Assembly (NCBI GenBank): GCA_003139695.1
Contig: PLJM01000011.1
Coordinates: forward strand, 124,001 to 188,000
DNA from: Candidatus Dormiibacterota bacterium
Lineage (GTDB): Bacteria; Chloroflexota; Dormibacteria; Dormibacterales; Dormibacteraceae
DNA length: 64,000 bases
Reading direction: 5' to 3'
Shown: positions 1 to 11,309 of the stretch, piece after piece
Position numbering within the stretch: the stretch's first letter is position 1
Layout of the letters: each line of letters starts with the position of its first letter
Notes under the pieces: model-generated
Told to the model about the DNA's origin: nothing
Seen by the model: the letters and a program-made list of their open reading frames with translations, nothing else
Database searches by the model: none
Position numbers and translations under genes: made by a program

Positions 1-111
1 CACTTGATCCTGGCAACCAACGACGCTCAGCGAGGCTACAGCGTACCCCTGATTTGATCGCTTCAACCGTCCAGTCCTGCTGATGAGTGATGATCGAACG
101 CAACAGCCGCC
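1..111. other. Window edge, no assignable gene
   Basis: Frame 1 is open from the window edge to a TGA at 55-57 and could be the last 18 codons of an upstream gene, but this is too short to identify. A 10-codon frame (ATG at 83, TGA at 113-115) ends exactly across the CTG proposed as the start of the next gene. Nothing else is recognisable. Confidence 0.3.
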
Positions 112-3650
<3,539 letters not shown>

Positions 3651-3651
<1 letters not shown>

Positions 3652-3893
3652 TGTCGGCCTACACGCTGCTGCAGCTGGTCGAGGTGCTGGTCGCCAGCGC
3701 AGTGCTCCTGTACGGGGTGCTGACACACTCGTCCACCATCACCGTCCTCGGGGGAGGGTTTCTGATGGGCAAGGCGATCCTCAACATCCTTGCGCCCGAG
3801 GGAGGATCCGTGTACCGGCGCTCGCTGATCGGCTACTTTATCGGCACGGTCTTCGTGCTCATCGGCATCATCGCGATCCACTTCACCAGCTGA
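3651..3893 (+). CDS. Small two-helix membrane protein, unknown function
   Basis: An 80-residue protein that I do not recognise. It has hydrophobic segments at roughly residues 5-35 (LVEVLVASAVLLYGVL through VLGGGFLMG) and 58-77 (IGYFIGTVFVLIGIIAI), separated by a short polar loop. Its ATG overlaps the stop of the trans-sulfuration gene, which argues that it is a real, co-translated gene rather than noise. The context is sulfur amino-acid metabolism, but the sequence gives no function. Confidence 0.6.
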
Positions 3894-3936
3894 CGGAGTA
3901 ACGGCTGGACCGCCCCGGTTCCTATCCTTGGGTGAC

Positions 3937-4857
3937 ATGACTCAGGGTTTGGTGACCGCGGGGATTACGAGGTTGATCGGCAACACGCCGTTGCTGCGCG
4001 TCCGCATGTTCGAGCGTGAATTTCCCACCGTCGAGCTCTACGCCAAAGCCGAGTGGTTCAACCCTGGGGGTTCGGTGAAGGACCGGGCAGCCCTATCGAT
4101 GATCGAGGACGGCGAGCGGAGCGGAGCGCTCACCCACGACAAGACGATCATCGACTCCACATCGGGCAACACCGGCATCGCCTACTCGCTGGTCGGCGCC
4201 GCGAAGGGGTACAAAGTCAAGCTGGTTATGCCGGCAAACGTGAGCGCCGAGCGCAAGGCCCTGGTCGTCGCCTACGGCGCGGAGATCGTTTACAGCGATC
4301 CGCTCGAGGGATCGGATGGCGCGATCATCAAAGTCCGCGAGCTGGTCGCCGAGCACCCCGACCGCTACTTCTATCCCGATCAGTACTCGAACCCCGCCAA
4401 CGTGCGCGCTCATTACGAGGGCACCGCGGTCGAGATCCTCCAGCAAACAGGCGGGCGCATCACGCATTTCGTGGCCGGCCTCGGCACCACCGGCACTTTT
4501 GTCGGCACGTCGCGCCGCCTCAAGGAGCACGACGCGTCGATCCGCACCATCGCCGTGCAGCCGGAGGATTCCTTCCACGGCCTCGAGGGCTTGAAGCACA
4601 TACCCACCGCGATCGTGCCCAAGATCTGGGATCCGAGCCTGGCGGACGAAATATGGGGCTGCCCCACCGAGCCCGCGTACGACCTGGCGCGTGCGGTGGC
4701 GCGAACCGAAGGACTGCTGGTCGGCCATTCGAGCGGCGCCGCACTCTGGGCCGCGCGGCGTCTCGCCGAAACGATTGAGAAGGGTGTGATCGTCACCGTG
4801 TTCGCCGATTCCGGCGACCGCTATATCTCGACCGGCCTTTACGGCCTCAAGCCGTGA
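3937..4857 (+). CDS. cysM: Cysteine synthase, CysM type (PLP fold type II)
   Basis: Makes cysteine from an activated serine and a sulfur donor. Motifs: IGNTPLLRV at the N-terminus, the PLP-lysine motif NPGGSVKDR, the phosphate/substrate loop STSGNTG, and HFVAGLGTTGT, which closely resembles mycobacterial CysM as I recall it. About 306 residues. I chose ATG 3937 because it aligns with CysM N-termini; TTG at 3928 is an alternative. The stop overlaps the GTG of a JAMM protease resembling Mec. In Mycobacterium tuberculosis CysM uses the thiocarboxylated carrier CysO and Mec releases the cysteine. Cystathionine beta-synthase activity cannot be excluded. Confidence 0.85.
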   Translation: MTQGLVTAGITRLIGNTPLLRVRMFEREFPTVELYAKAEWFNPGGSVKDRAALSMIEDGERSGALTHDKTIIDSTSGNTGIAYSLVGAAKGYKVKLVMPANVSAERKALVVAYGAEIVYSDPLEGSDGAIIKVRELVAEHPDRYFYPDQYSNPANVRAHYEGTAVEILQQTGGRITHFVAGLGTTGTFVGTSRRLKEHDASIRTIAVQPEDSFHGLEGLKHIPTAIVPKIWDPSLADEIWGCPTEPAYDLARAVARTEGLLVGHSSGAALWAARRLAETIEKGVIVTVFADSGDRYISTGLYGLKP

Positions 4858-5264
4858 AGATCGACCGCGCCGCGTTCGAGGCGATCCAGGCGCACGGCGC
4901 CGAGGGTTATCCGAACGAGATCTGTGGGGTCCTGGTCGGGCCGAGTGGGGAAGGGAGGGCGACGGAGGCCAAGCGCGCTCGGAACATCATCGTCGAGCGC
5001 TCCAAGGATCGTTACGAGATCGACCCGCACGACCACATCCGCATCCAGCGCGAGGCGGACGAGGGAGGGCTCGACATCGTGGGCTACTACCACACGCATC
5101 CCGACCACCCGGCGCAGGCCTCGCGCTTCGACACCGAGCGCGCGTGGGCGGGCTATGTCTACTTGATCGTTGCGGTCCACCAGGGCAAGCCGGTCGATGC
5201 CAACGCCTTTGTCGCAGACGTTGACGGCGGGCCATTTCATCCAGAGCCTCTAGAGGTCGTCTGA
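4854..5264 (+). CDS. JAMM/MPN metallopeptidase, Mec-like (family M67)
   Basis: A 136-residue zinc metalloprotease. The complete JAMM catalytic set is visible: Glu22 (NEICG), His80 and His82 in HTHPDHP, Ser90 and Asp93 (S-x-x-D). In actinobacteria the related Mec cleaves the CysO-cysteine adduct and frees cysteine. The start is GTG 4854 inside a GTGA overlap with cysM, so the two proteins are probably made together and act in one pathway. No CysO (ThiS-like, C-terminal Gly-Gly) gene is present in the neighbourhood. A role in processing another ubiquitin-like carrier is possible. Confidence 0.85.
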   Translation: MKIDRAAFEAIQAHGAEGYPNEICGVLVGPSGEGRATEAKRARNIIVERSKDRYEIDPHDHIRIQREADEGGLDIVGYYHTHPDHPAQASRFDTERAWAGYVYLIVAVHQGKPVDANAFVADVDGGPFHPEPLEVV

Positions 5265-5295
5265 CCGCCCCGCTGCCGGCATCGACGAACACGGA

Positions 5296-5895
5296 TTACT
5301 TGACGGCTGTGGCCCAGATGTTCATGCCAGCCTCAAAGTAACCGAGCCGTACCTGGTCGCTTCCGAATCCGGCCTTTACGAAAATCGAACGAATATCGGA
5401 GTGCAGATATTGGCGCTTGTGCTCGTCCAATTCTTCGTGGCTGACCATGCCCAGTCTCGCCAGCAGCTTCAGCAGCCCCTCGGTCCAGGAAGAAGGGGTC
5501 GTCATCACATAGACACCTCCTGGTCGCAACACGCGCCGAACCTCGGCGACCAGGTGTTCGATCAGGTTTGCATCCACGTGCTCGAACACTGCCAGCATCG
5601 TCACCACGTCGAAGAAATCACCGGAGAAGGGCAACTCGTGCGCTGAGTTGAGGTCGTGCTCGATCAATGTGACGTTCTGGGCACGGACATCGTCCGAAAC
5701 GTTGACTTGAACACGATCGAGGCCATATTTCTCGGCAAAGTTGGTGCTGACAAGGAACAGCGGATAAGAGCCGCAGCCGATGTCGAGGACGCGCCCCTCA
5801 TGCCGGTCGGCTCCAATCAGCTTGTGGGCTTGACCGGTCCTTTGCCGAGCAAGAAATCCTTCGAGGAGGCCGTGGCCCCTGGTGACGTTTGCCAT
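5296..5895 (-). CDS. Class I SAM-dependent methyltransferase
   Basis: A 199-residue Rossmann-fold methyltransferase. The SAM-binding motif I is VLDIGCGSYPLF; the following acidic region is NVTLIEHDLNS; motif IV is FFDVVTMLAVFEHVD; and LRPGGVYVMTTPS is the post-motif strand. The pattern suggests the UbiE/Methyltransf_11 group, but the substrate is unknown. The start at 5895 gives MANVTRGHGLLEGFLARQR; a longer open frame upstream encodes low-complexity sequence over the decayed duplication and was not used. It converges on the Mec-like gene with a 31-bp gap. Confidence 0.8.
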   Translation of the reverse strand: MANVTRGHGLLEGFLARQRTGQAHKLIGADRHEGRVLDIGCGSYPLFLVSTNFAEKYGLDRVQVNVSDDVRAQNVTLIEHDLNSAHELPFSGDFFDVVTMLAVFEHVDANLIEHLVAEVRRVLRPGGVYVMTTPSSWTEGLLKLLARLGMVSHEELDEHKRQYLHSDIRSIFVKAGFGSDQVRLGYFEAGMNIWATAVK

Positions 5896-5954
5896 TGCTA
5901 GGGTCCCATTTTGATCGACACGCTTGGGAGCGCGCCCAGCCGTGAGCCTCCACT

Positions 5955-6013
5955 GGGGTGACGAAATTGCCGCTGCGATCCTGTGGCTGGGGACTCCGAA
6001 CCCGTCTAATTGA
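5955..6013 (+). pseudogene. Remnant of a duplicated MFS transporter 3' end
   Basis: This stretch translates to EIAAAILWLGTPNPSN followed by TGA. It lines up without gaps with the last residues of the intact transporter downstream (GIAAVVLWLRAPTPSN, stop at 7259-7261). Several differences fall at codon third positions, as expected if both copies were once translated. The rest of this copy is missing. It is followed by a near-exact copy of the start of der. Confidence 0.75.
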
Positions 6014-6044
6014 CGTTGTGGCTCGCCCAATCGTCGCGATCGTC
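6000..6044 (+). repeat. Direct repeat copy A (MFS stop plus der start)
   Basis: From the transporter stop into the first nine codons of der, this copy matches positions 7248-7292 with only about two mismatches, at a constant offset of 1248 bp. That offset is about the length of the MFS gene plus the intergenic bases, so a tandem duplication of one MFS-der unit explains it. Confidence 0.85.
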
Positions 6045-6059
6045 GTGGAGGTCGTCTGA
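6018..6059 (+). pseudogene. Truncated der start, now a 13-codon leader ORF
   Basis: GTG at 6018 opens a 13-codon frame, MARPIVAIVVEVV. Its first nine residues are identical to the N-terminus of the intact Der protein. The frame then diverges and ends at TGA 6057-6059. That TGA overlaps the CTG that appears to start the MFS gene (CTGA at 6056-6059). The relic may thus serve as a translational-coupling leader. Whether it is translated is unknown. Confidence 0.6.
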
Positions 6060-7261
6060 CCGCGGCCACCAACCCTCGGCCACGCTCGGGCGTCAGGTGG
6101 CTGAACCGCAACGTTGTCGGCATCGGCATCGCCGACCTCGCAGCCGACGCGAACTACGAGATGGTGTTCGCGGTCCTACCGCTGTTCATCACCGTGGGCC
6201 TGGGTGCGCCCGCCCTGGCCGTCGGCCTTATCGAGGGCATCGGCGACGGATCGTCCGCGCTGGTCAAGCTGTGGAGCGGCTGGTACAGCGACCGTATCGG
6301 TTGGCGAAAGAGATTGGCCGTGGGTGGATATGGCACGACCGTTGTCGGCCTTGGACTCATCGTCGCTGTCTCGAGCTGGCCGCAGATCATCGTCGCGCGA
6401 TCGCTGGCCTGGATGGGCCGCGGGCTGCGACAGCCGATCCGCTCGGCGATGCTCGCGGGCTCGGTCGAGAAGAGAGATCTCGGCAAGGCATTCGGATTCC
6501 ACGAGGCATTGGACACAGCCGGAGCGCTACTTGGGCCCGCCGTTGCATTTCTCCTCCTGTCCACAGGTCATGCCTTCCGGACCATCTTCATGGTGGCCCT
6601 GGTGCCTGGGGTCTTGTGCGTGATCCTGTTTGCGCTCATCACGCGAGATCCGCGGCGCGAACACAACAAACCGGTTCCGTTGAGGGTGCCGATGCCCTCG
6701 GGTTTCTGGCGACTCATGGCGCCGGTCGCGATCTTCGGCGTCGGCAACTTCGCCACCGCCTTCTTCACTTTGCGGGCGGCCCAGCTCATGCAGCCGGAGT
6801 TAAGCGCGACCGCGGCCCTACCCGCGGCAGTCGGTTTCTACCTCGCGCACAATGCGGTTGGCGCGGCCGTCTCTTTCCCGGCCGGATGGCTTGCCGATCG
6901 GGTGGGCAAGGCGCCTGTCCTGGCGGCCGCCTACCTCACCTTTGCAGCCGCCTGCGTGGTGGGTATCTTCGGCCACGGTTGGCTTGCGCTGGCGCTGATG
7001 GCCCTCCTCGTCGGTGCCCAGAATCCCGTGGTGAGCGCGGTCGAAGGCTCCCTGACGAGCTCGCTGGTGGAGGAGCGGCGGCTGGGCACGGCCTTCGGCT
7101 TCCTCAACGGCATCAACGGGGCAGCCGACCTCGCTGCCAGCGTGATCGCCGGCGCCCTGTGGACCTTCGCGAGCCCGGTCGCCGCGCTCGGTTTCGGGGC
7201 GGTTCTGTGCGGCATTGCGGCCGTGGTCCTGTGGTTGAGGGCTCCGACCCCGTCTAATTGA
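6056..7261 (+). CDS. Major facilitator superfamily transporter
   Basis: A roughly 401-residue, 12-helix MFS carrier in the cytoplasmic membrane. Visible features: the loop 2-3 signature region DGSSALVKLWSGWYSDRIGWRKRL, LAWMGRGLRQPIRSAML in the next repeat, and the matching second-half loop GWLADRVGKAPVL. The substrate is unknown. The first ATG (6161) would remove the conserved N-terminal segment WLNRNVVGIGIADLAADANYEM. No ATG, GTG or TTG lies in frame between the stop at 6011 and 6161, and CTG 6056 in a CTGA overlap is the best start. It is followed within 5 bp by der and lies between two direct repeats left by a tandem duplication. Confidence 0.85.
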   Translation: MTAATNPRPRSGVRWLNRNVVGIGIADLAADANYEMVFAVLPLFITVGLGAPALAVGLIEGIGDGSSALVKLWSGWYSDRIGWRKRLAVGGYGTTVVGLGLIVAVSSWPQIIVARSLAWMGRGLRQPIRSAMLAGSVEKRDLGKAFGFHEALDTAGALLGPAVAFLLLSTGHAFRTIFMVALVPGVLCVILFALITRDPRREHNKPVPLRVPMPSGFWRLMAPVAIFGVGNFATAFFTLRAAQLMQPELSATAALPAAVGFYLAHNAVGAAVSFPAGWLADRVGKAPVLAAAYLTFAAACVVGIFGHGWLALALMALLVGAQNPVVSAVEGSLTSSLVEERRLGTAFGFLNGINGAADLAASVIAGALWTFASPVAALGFGAVLCGIAAVVLWLRAPTPSN

Positions 7262-7292
7262 GGTTGTGGCTCGCCCAATCGTCGCGATCGTC
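7248..7292 (+). repeat. Direct repeat copy B (MFS stop plus der start)
   Basis: The functional partner of the repeat at 6000-6044. It contains the last codons and stop of the MFS transporter and the GTG start of der. Together the two copies frame the MFS gene exactly. Confidence 0.85.
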
Positions 7293-8726
7293 GGACGTCC
7301 CAACGTCGGGAAGTCGACGCTTTTCAACCGCATCCTGGGTTGGCGGAAGGCGATCGTCGACCCGCAGTCGGGGCTGACGCGCGACCGCCTTTACGGGGTC
7401 GCGGAGTGGAGCGGGCGCGAGTTCACAGTCGTCGACACCGCCGGCCTGGACCTGGACAACGCGCAGGACGAGTCCCGGGCGGCGATCGAGGCGCAGACCA
7501 AGGTCGCCATCGACCAGGCCCACGTGATCGTCCTCCTGCTCGACGTGCGCCAGGGGCTCACCGCGGTCGATCGCGAGATTGCGATCCTGCTGCGCCGATC
7601 GGGTCGCAAGGTGCTGGTCGCGGCCAACAAGGCGGACTCGCCGAGCGAGCGCGGCTTTGCACACGAGATGCTCGAGCTGGGCTTCGACTCGCCCCATCTC
7701 ATCTCCGCCCAGCACGGCATCGGCATCGGCGACTTCCTGGACGAGGTGCTCGAGATGTTGCCGCCGGCCGAGGAGGAAGCGCCCGGCGACGCCAAGGCCG
7801 ACCGGTTGGCCATCATGGGTCGCCCGAACGTCGGCAAGTCGTCGCTGTTGAACGCGCTGCTCGGAGATGAGCGCGCGCTGGTCAGCGACGTGCCGGGGAC
7901 CACGCGCGACCCCGTCGACACCGAGCTGATCTTCGACAACATCCCGGTCGTGCTGGTGGATACGGCGGGGATCAGGCGCAAGTCCGCGGCCCGCGATCGC
8001 CTGGAGCGCTACAGCCTGATGCGCGGGATCAACGCGATGGAGCGCGCAGACGTGGTGCTGCTGGTCCTCGATGCGTCGACCGGCGTCATGGCGCAGGACC
8101 AGCATGTCGCGGGCTATGCGTTGGAGGCCGGCAAGGGGTTGGTGATCGTGGTCAACAAGATCGACCTGGTCGAGCCGGCGCTGCGGCGCGCTCAGTACTG
8201 GCGCGAAGAGCTGCTCAAGGACTTCAAGTTCGCGCCCTTTGCCCCCGTGGTGGCGGTGTCGGCGAAGACGAGGGAGGGCATTCGGACGCTCATGCCGGCT
8301 GCCCTGGACGTGGTGGGGCAGCGGCGCGTGAAGATACCGCCCAACGAGTTGAACCGGCTGCTCAGGGAGGCGCTGGACGAGCACCCGCCGCCGAGCTTCA
8401 AGGGCAAGCGCCTCAAGGTGGGGTTCGCGACGCAGGCGGGGACGGAGGCGCCGACGATCGTGCTGTTCGTCAACGACGTCGGGCTGCTGCACTTCTCGTA
8501 CCGGCGCTACCTGGAGAAGAAGATCAGAGATCGGTTCGGCCTGATGGGCAACCCGATCAGGCTCGTGCTGCGGTCCGAGAGCGGAAAACGCGCCGGAGCC
8601 AAACCTGGCGACGGCAAGCGAGGCGCTGCCAAGGGGGGTGGCGAGAAGCCGGGCCGTTCTGGGCCGCCACGCGCGGCAAAGATCGCTCCGCCGACCAAGC
8701 GTGCGGCGGCAGCCCCAAAGAAGTAG
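7266..8726 (+). CDS. der: Ribosome biogenesis GTPase Der (EngA)
   Basis: An essential tandem-G-domain GTPase for 50S subunit assembly. Two complete G domains are visible: GRPNVGKSTLFN (G1), DTAGLD (G3) and NKAD (G4), then GRPNVGKSSLLN, DTAGIR and NKID. A KH-like domain follows (PPSFKGKRLKVGFATQ, PIRLVLRSE), and the protein ends in a long Lys/Ala/Gly-rich basic tail (about residues 440-486). Length 486. The GTG start at 7266 lies 4 nt after the MFS stop. A decayed copy of its first nine codons lies 1248 bp upstream. Confidence 0.97.
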   Translation: MARPIVAIVGRPNVGKSTLFNRILGWRKAIVDPQSGLTRDRLYGVAEWSGREFTVVDTAGLDLDNAQDESRAAIEAQTKVAIDQAHVIVLLLDVRQGLTAVDREIAILLRRSGRKVLVAANKADSPSERGFAHEMLELGFDSPHLISAQHGIGIGDFLDEVLEMLPPAEEEAPGDAKADRLAIMGRPNVGKSSLLNALLGDERALVSDVPGTTRDPVDTELIFDNIPVVLVDTAGIRRKSAARDRLERYSLMRGINAMERADVVLLVLDASTGVMAQDQHVAGYALEAGKGLVIVVNKIDLVEPALRRAQYWREELLKDFKFAPFAPVVAVSAKTREGIRTLMPAALDVVGQRRVKIPPNELNRLLREALDEHPPPSFKGKRLKVGFATQAGTEAPTIVLFVNDVGLLHFSYRRYLEKKIRDRFGLMGNPIRLVLRSESGKRAGAKPGDGKRGAAKGGGEKPGRSGPPRAAKIAPPTKRAAAAPKK

Positions 8727-8789
8727 GCGTCCCAGCTGATTCGGACCGATATGCCTGGCGCGGGTAGGCCGCTGGGCTAGTCGACGGCC

Positions 8790-9428
8790 TCAGGCCGCGC
8801 CGATGTACGTGGCGTCAACGATCAGCCGGTCAGCGTAGGTCTGAGTCCCACCGTCGTACTTCCCCGTGCAGGTGATCAGCGAGAGACGGGGGGGACCGGC
8901 GCGATTGAAAAGGTTCCTGGGGCGGGAGTTAGCCGGCCAGCTCCGCAAGCCGGTGACTCGGAACCGGCTGCGGGTGCCATCGGCAAGGATCACGATCACC
9001 TCGGCGCCGATTGCGAGCTTGGCCAAACCGGAGAACACCAAGGGCGACCCGGGCAGACCGACGTGGCCGTCGATGACCGCATCGCCCGGGGCTCCGGGCG
9101 ACGGACCGCCGCGGTACCAGCCCACGTTCCAGATGTTGTGGGGCGTGTCCATCGCGCCGGACCTGACCAGGCCGAGCAACTCCACGCGCGCGTTGAGATA
9201 GAGGGACGGGATCAGCAAGCGCGCGGGTGGCGCGAAGTGGACCGGCACCACCGGGACGGGAAGGTGCCGGGTTGGCCGGGCCGACACGAATGGCGCCGTG
9301 ATTGTGGATGCATAGACAGGGCTTGAAGAGCTGGCTGGAGGAATCATCGAGCTGACACCGTCACCGGCCAGCGCCACCCCGACCAGAAGTGCTACGTAAG
9401 CGGAGCGGCGGAAAGCCCTGACGACCAT
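8790..9428 (-). CDS. Sortase (class E/F-like transpeptidase)
   Basis: A membrane-anchored cysteine transpeptidase that attaches LPXTG-type proteins to the cell surface. It has 212 residues with an N-terminal signal/anchor (about residues 8-25). The catalytic triad is visible as His122 (IDGHVG), Cys187 (LITCTGKYD) and Arg201 (YADRLIVDA). DTPHNIWNVGWYRGGPSPG resembles the substrate-groove region of class E/F sortases. The ATG at 9428 lies 5 nt after the stop of the LPXTG protein upstream, so the two are one transcription unit and this enzyme is the likely partner of that substrate. A longer open frame extends upstream inside the neighbouring gene and was discarded. Confidence 0.9.
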   Translation of the reverse strand: MVVRAFRRSAYVALLVGVALAGDGVSSMIPPASSSSPVYASTITAPFVSARPTRHLPVPVVPVHFAPPARLLIPSLYLNARVELLGLVRSGAMDTPHNIWNVGWYRGGPSPGAPGDAVIDGHVGLPGSPLVFSGLAKLAIGAEVIVILADGTRSRFRVTGLRSWPANSRPRNLFNRAGPPRLSLITCTGKYDGGTQTYADRLIVDATYIGAA

Positions 9429-9433
9429 GCGCG

Positions 9434-10399
9434 CTACGACTTGCGGCGGTCGGTTCGAACCCTCAGCCCAAGGAGAACCGCGCCGATGGTCCCCGCGATC
9501 ACAACCGGCAACCACGGGAAGCCGGGCGACTGCGGCGGCCCACCAGTGTTCGGCAGACCAACCACGGCCGTAGGAGTCGGGCTTGGCGAGACCCCAGGGG
9601 TTGGCGACGCACCAGGGGTCGGGCTCGCACCAGGGGTCGGGCTCGCGACAGGGCTCGGGCTCGCGACAGGTGTGGGTGTCGGCGGGGCCGCGACCGTGCA
9701 CGTTCCGACCGGCGGGGTGATTTGGTTGGTATCCAAGGTAAGGGCCCCGTTTCGAGCGAGGGCTCGGCCATCAAGGATGTTGGCGCCGGTGTTCATGGTG
9801 ATGTCGCTCAATGCCATCAAGTTGCCTTGAAACGAGGTGGTCAATCCGAGCGTGGCCGAGGTGCCGACCTGCCAGAAGATGGCGCACGCCTGGGCGCCGC
9901 CGGCGACTAGGACCGACGAGGCGCTCGCGGTGGTGAGCGTGGTACCGATCTGGAAGATGAATACGCCGTTGCCGCTCAGAGTGAGGGCGCCGGTCAACTG
10001 TGCCGATGAGCTGAACGTGTAGACGCCGGGAGTCAGGTTCATTCCGCCGAGGTCCTGACCGGTGAGGCTGGAGGTGGACGTCGCTGTTGCAGCGTCGGTG
10101 TATGCGGTCACGAGGTCAGTCTTCGCCTGCAGAGCCACGGCATCGGCTGTGTTCTGAGCTCCCGTGACGATGCCGGGAGGAAATCCCGTCACAGAGCTGG
10201 CGTTGCCTGGGCTGATACCCAGGTTGCCAGTGATCACGCTAGTGCCTGTGTTCGAAATCGCCGATCCCGCCAGGACAGCGAAGTTGAGAGCTGTTCCCAG
10301 CCTCGGCTGGGCGGCCGCCAGCCCTGGTGCGGGCCAAGCGGCGACGATCATCGCTGCCATCAAAATCACTAGAGAAACAAGGCGGGGTCGTCCTGACAT
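9434..10399 (-). CDS. Ice-binding-like (DUF3494) surface protein with LPXTG anchor
   Basis: An exported wall-anchored protein. An N-terminal signal peptide (LVSLVILMAAMIVAAW) is followed by a beta-solenoid-type DUF3494 domain, recognisable from FAVLAGSAISNTGTSVITGNLG, LTPGVYTFSSSAQLTG and WQVGTSATLG. Next come a Pro/Thr/Ser linker made of PTPGAS-type repeats (about residues 245-282), a sorting motif LPNTGG, a hydrophobic helix and the basic tail RTDRRKS. Family members bind ice or act as adhesins; the ligand here is unknown. The ATG at 10399 gives a normal signal peptide, and an in-frame start at 10441 is possible. Sortase is encoded directly downstream. Confidence 0.9.
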   Translation of the reverse strand: MSGRPRLVSLVILMAAMIVAAWPAPGLAAAQPRLGTALNFAVLAGSAISNTGTSVITGNLGISPGNASSVTGFPPGIVTGAQNTADAVALQAKTDLVTAYTDAATATSTSSLTGQDLGGMNLTPGVYTFSSSAQLTGALTLSGNGVFIFQIGTTLTTASASSVLVAGGAQACAIFWQVGTSATLGLTTSFQGNLMALSDITMNTGANILDGRALARNGALTLDTNQITPPVGTCTVAAPPTPTPVASPSPVASPTPGASPTPGASPTPGVSPSPTPTAVVGLPNTGGPPQSPGFPWLPVVIAGTIGAVLLGLRVRTDRRKS

Positions 10400-10607
10400 A
10401 TCGCAAAGGTGTGGGGAAGGCAAGAACAAAAGCAGCAACAATCTCGGAGTGAGTCGCAGGACATCGAAATCGTTTCAGGCGCCGGTGAAGTTGTCTAGAC
10501 CGGCTCGCGCAGCGGAGGGAGGTGCCGGACCACCGCCCCGCCTGACGTTTACATTTCCTTCATGCCACGCGGACAGCCGGCTGACGGAACGGTGATCAAT
10601 TGATGCG

Positions 10608-11309
10608 ATGGGCAAGCCGATGAGCCTCAAGGTCCTGGTGGTCGACGACGAGGACCACATAGTCGAGCTCGCCCGCATCTACCTCACCCGTGAGGGTTAT
10701 GAGGTGGAGGGAGTGGGGGATGGGTCCCAGGCGTTGGCTCGGTTTACACAGATCAAGCCCGACCTGGTGGTCCTCGACATCATGCTGCCCGGCGCCGACG
10801 GCCTGGAGATCTGCAAGGAGATCCGCAAGCAAAGCCAGGTGCCCATCATCATGCTCACCGCGAGGGACGAGGTCACCGACAAGGTGGTAGGCCTAGAGGT
10901 CGGCGCGGACGATTACCTCACCAAGCCATTCCACCCACAGGAGCTCGTCGCCAGGGCCAAGGCGCTGTTGAGGCGAGCCCGTGTCGAGCCCGATGCGCCG
11001 AAGCTGATCCGCGCCGGCAAGCTGGAGGTGGACCTCGAGCGTCATGAGGTGCGGCACGAGCAGGCCAAGGTGCAGCTCCGCCCCAAGGAGTTCGACCTGC
11101 TGACCTTGCTCGCGCGACACCCCGGCCGCGTCTTCCAGCGCAGCGAGCTGCTGGATCTCGTGTGGGGCTACGACTTTCCCGGGTACACGCGCACTGTCGA
11201 CGTGCACGTCCAGCAGCTGCGCGAAAAGCTTGCCGCGGCGGGCGTCACCGAACCGAGCATCGAGACCGTGTGGGGCGTGGGGTACCGGCTGGAGCTGGCC
11301 GGCAGCTGA
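10608..11309 (+). CDS. OmpR-family response regulator
   Basis: A 233-residue two-component regulator. The receiver domain (residues about 5-120) shows the acidic pocket VDDED, the phosphoacceptor Asp in VVLDIMLPG, the Thr in MLTARDE and the Lys in YLTKPF. A winged-helix DNA-binding domain follows (about 140-230; RPKEFDLLTLLARHPGRVFQRSELLDLVWG, RTVDVHVQQLREKL). The partner kinase is immediately downstream, with its proposed CTG start overlapping the TGA here. ATG 10620 is an alternative start. The stimulus is unknown; the gene is divergent from the ice-binding/sortase pair. Confidence 0.95.
   Translation: MGKPMSLKVLVVDDEDHIVELARIYLTREGYEVEGVGDGSQALARFTQIKPDLVVLDIMLPGADGLEICKEIRKQSQVPIIMLTARDEVTDKVVGLEVGADDYLTKPFHPQELVARAKALLRRARVEPDAPKLIRAGKLEVDLERHEVRHEQAKVQLRPKEFDLLTLLARHPGRVFQRSELLDLVWGYDFPGYTRTVDVHVQQLREKLAAAGVTEPSIETVWGVGYRLELAGS

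Noticed and set aside
5896-6129. N-terminal extension of the methyltransferase beyond ATG 5895
   Set aside because: The extra residues are an antisense reading of the decayed duplication and the MFS start; the domain begins after 5895.
9590-9680. Short direct repeats in the ice-binding gene as a CRISPR array
   Set aside because: They encode the PTPGAS-type linker before the LPNTGG anchor; unit length is short and coding.
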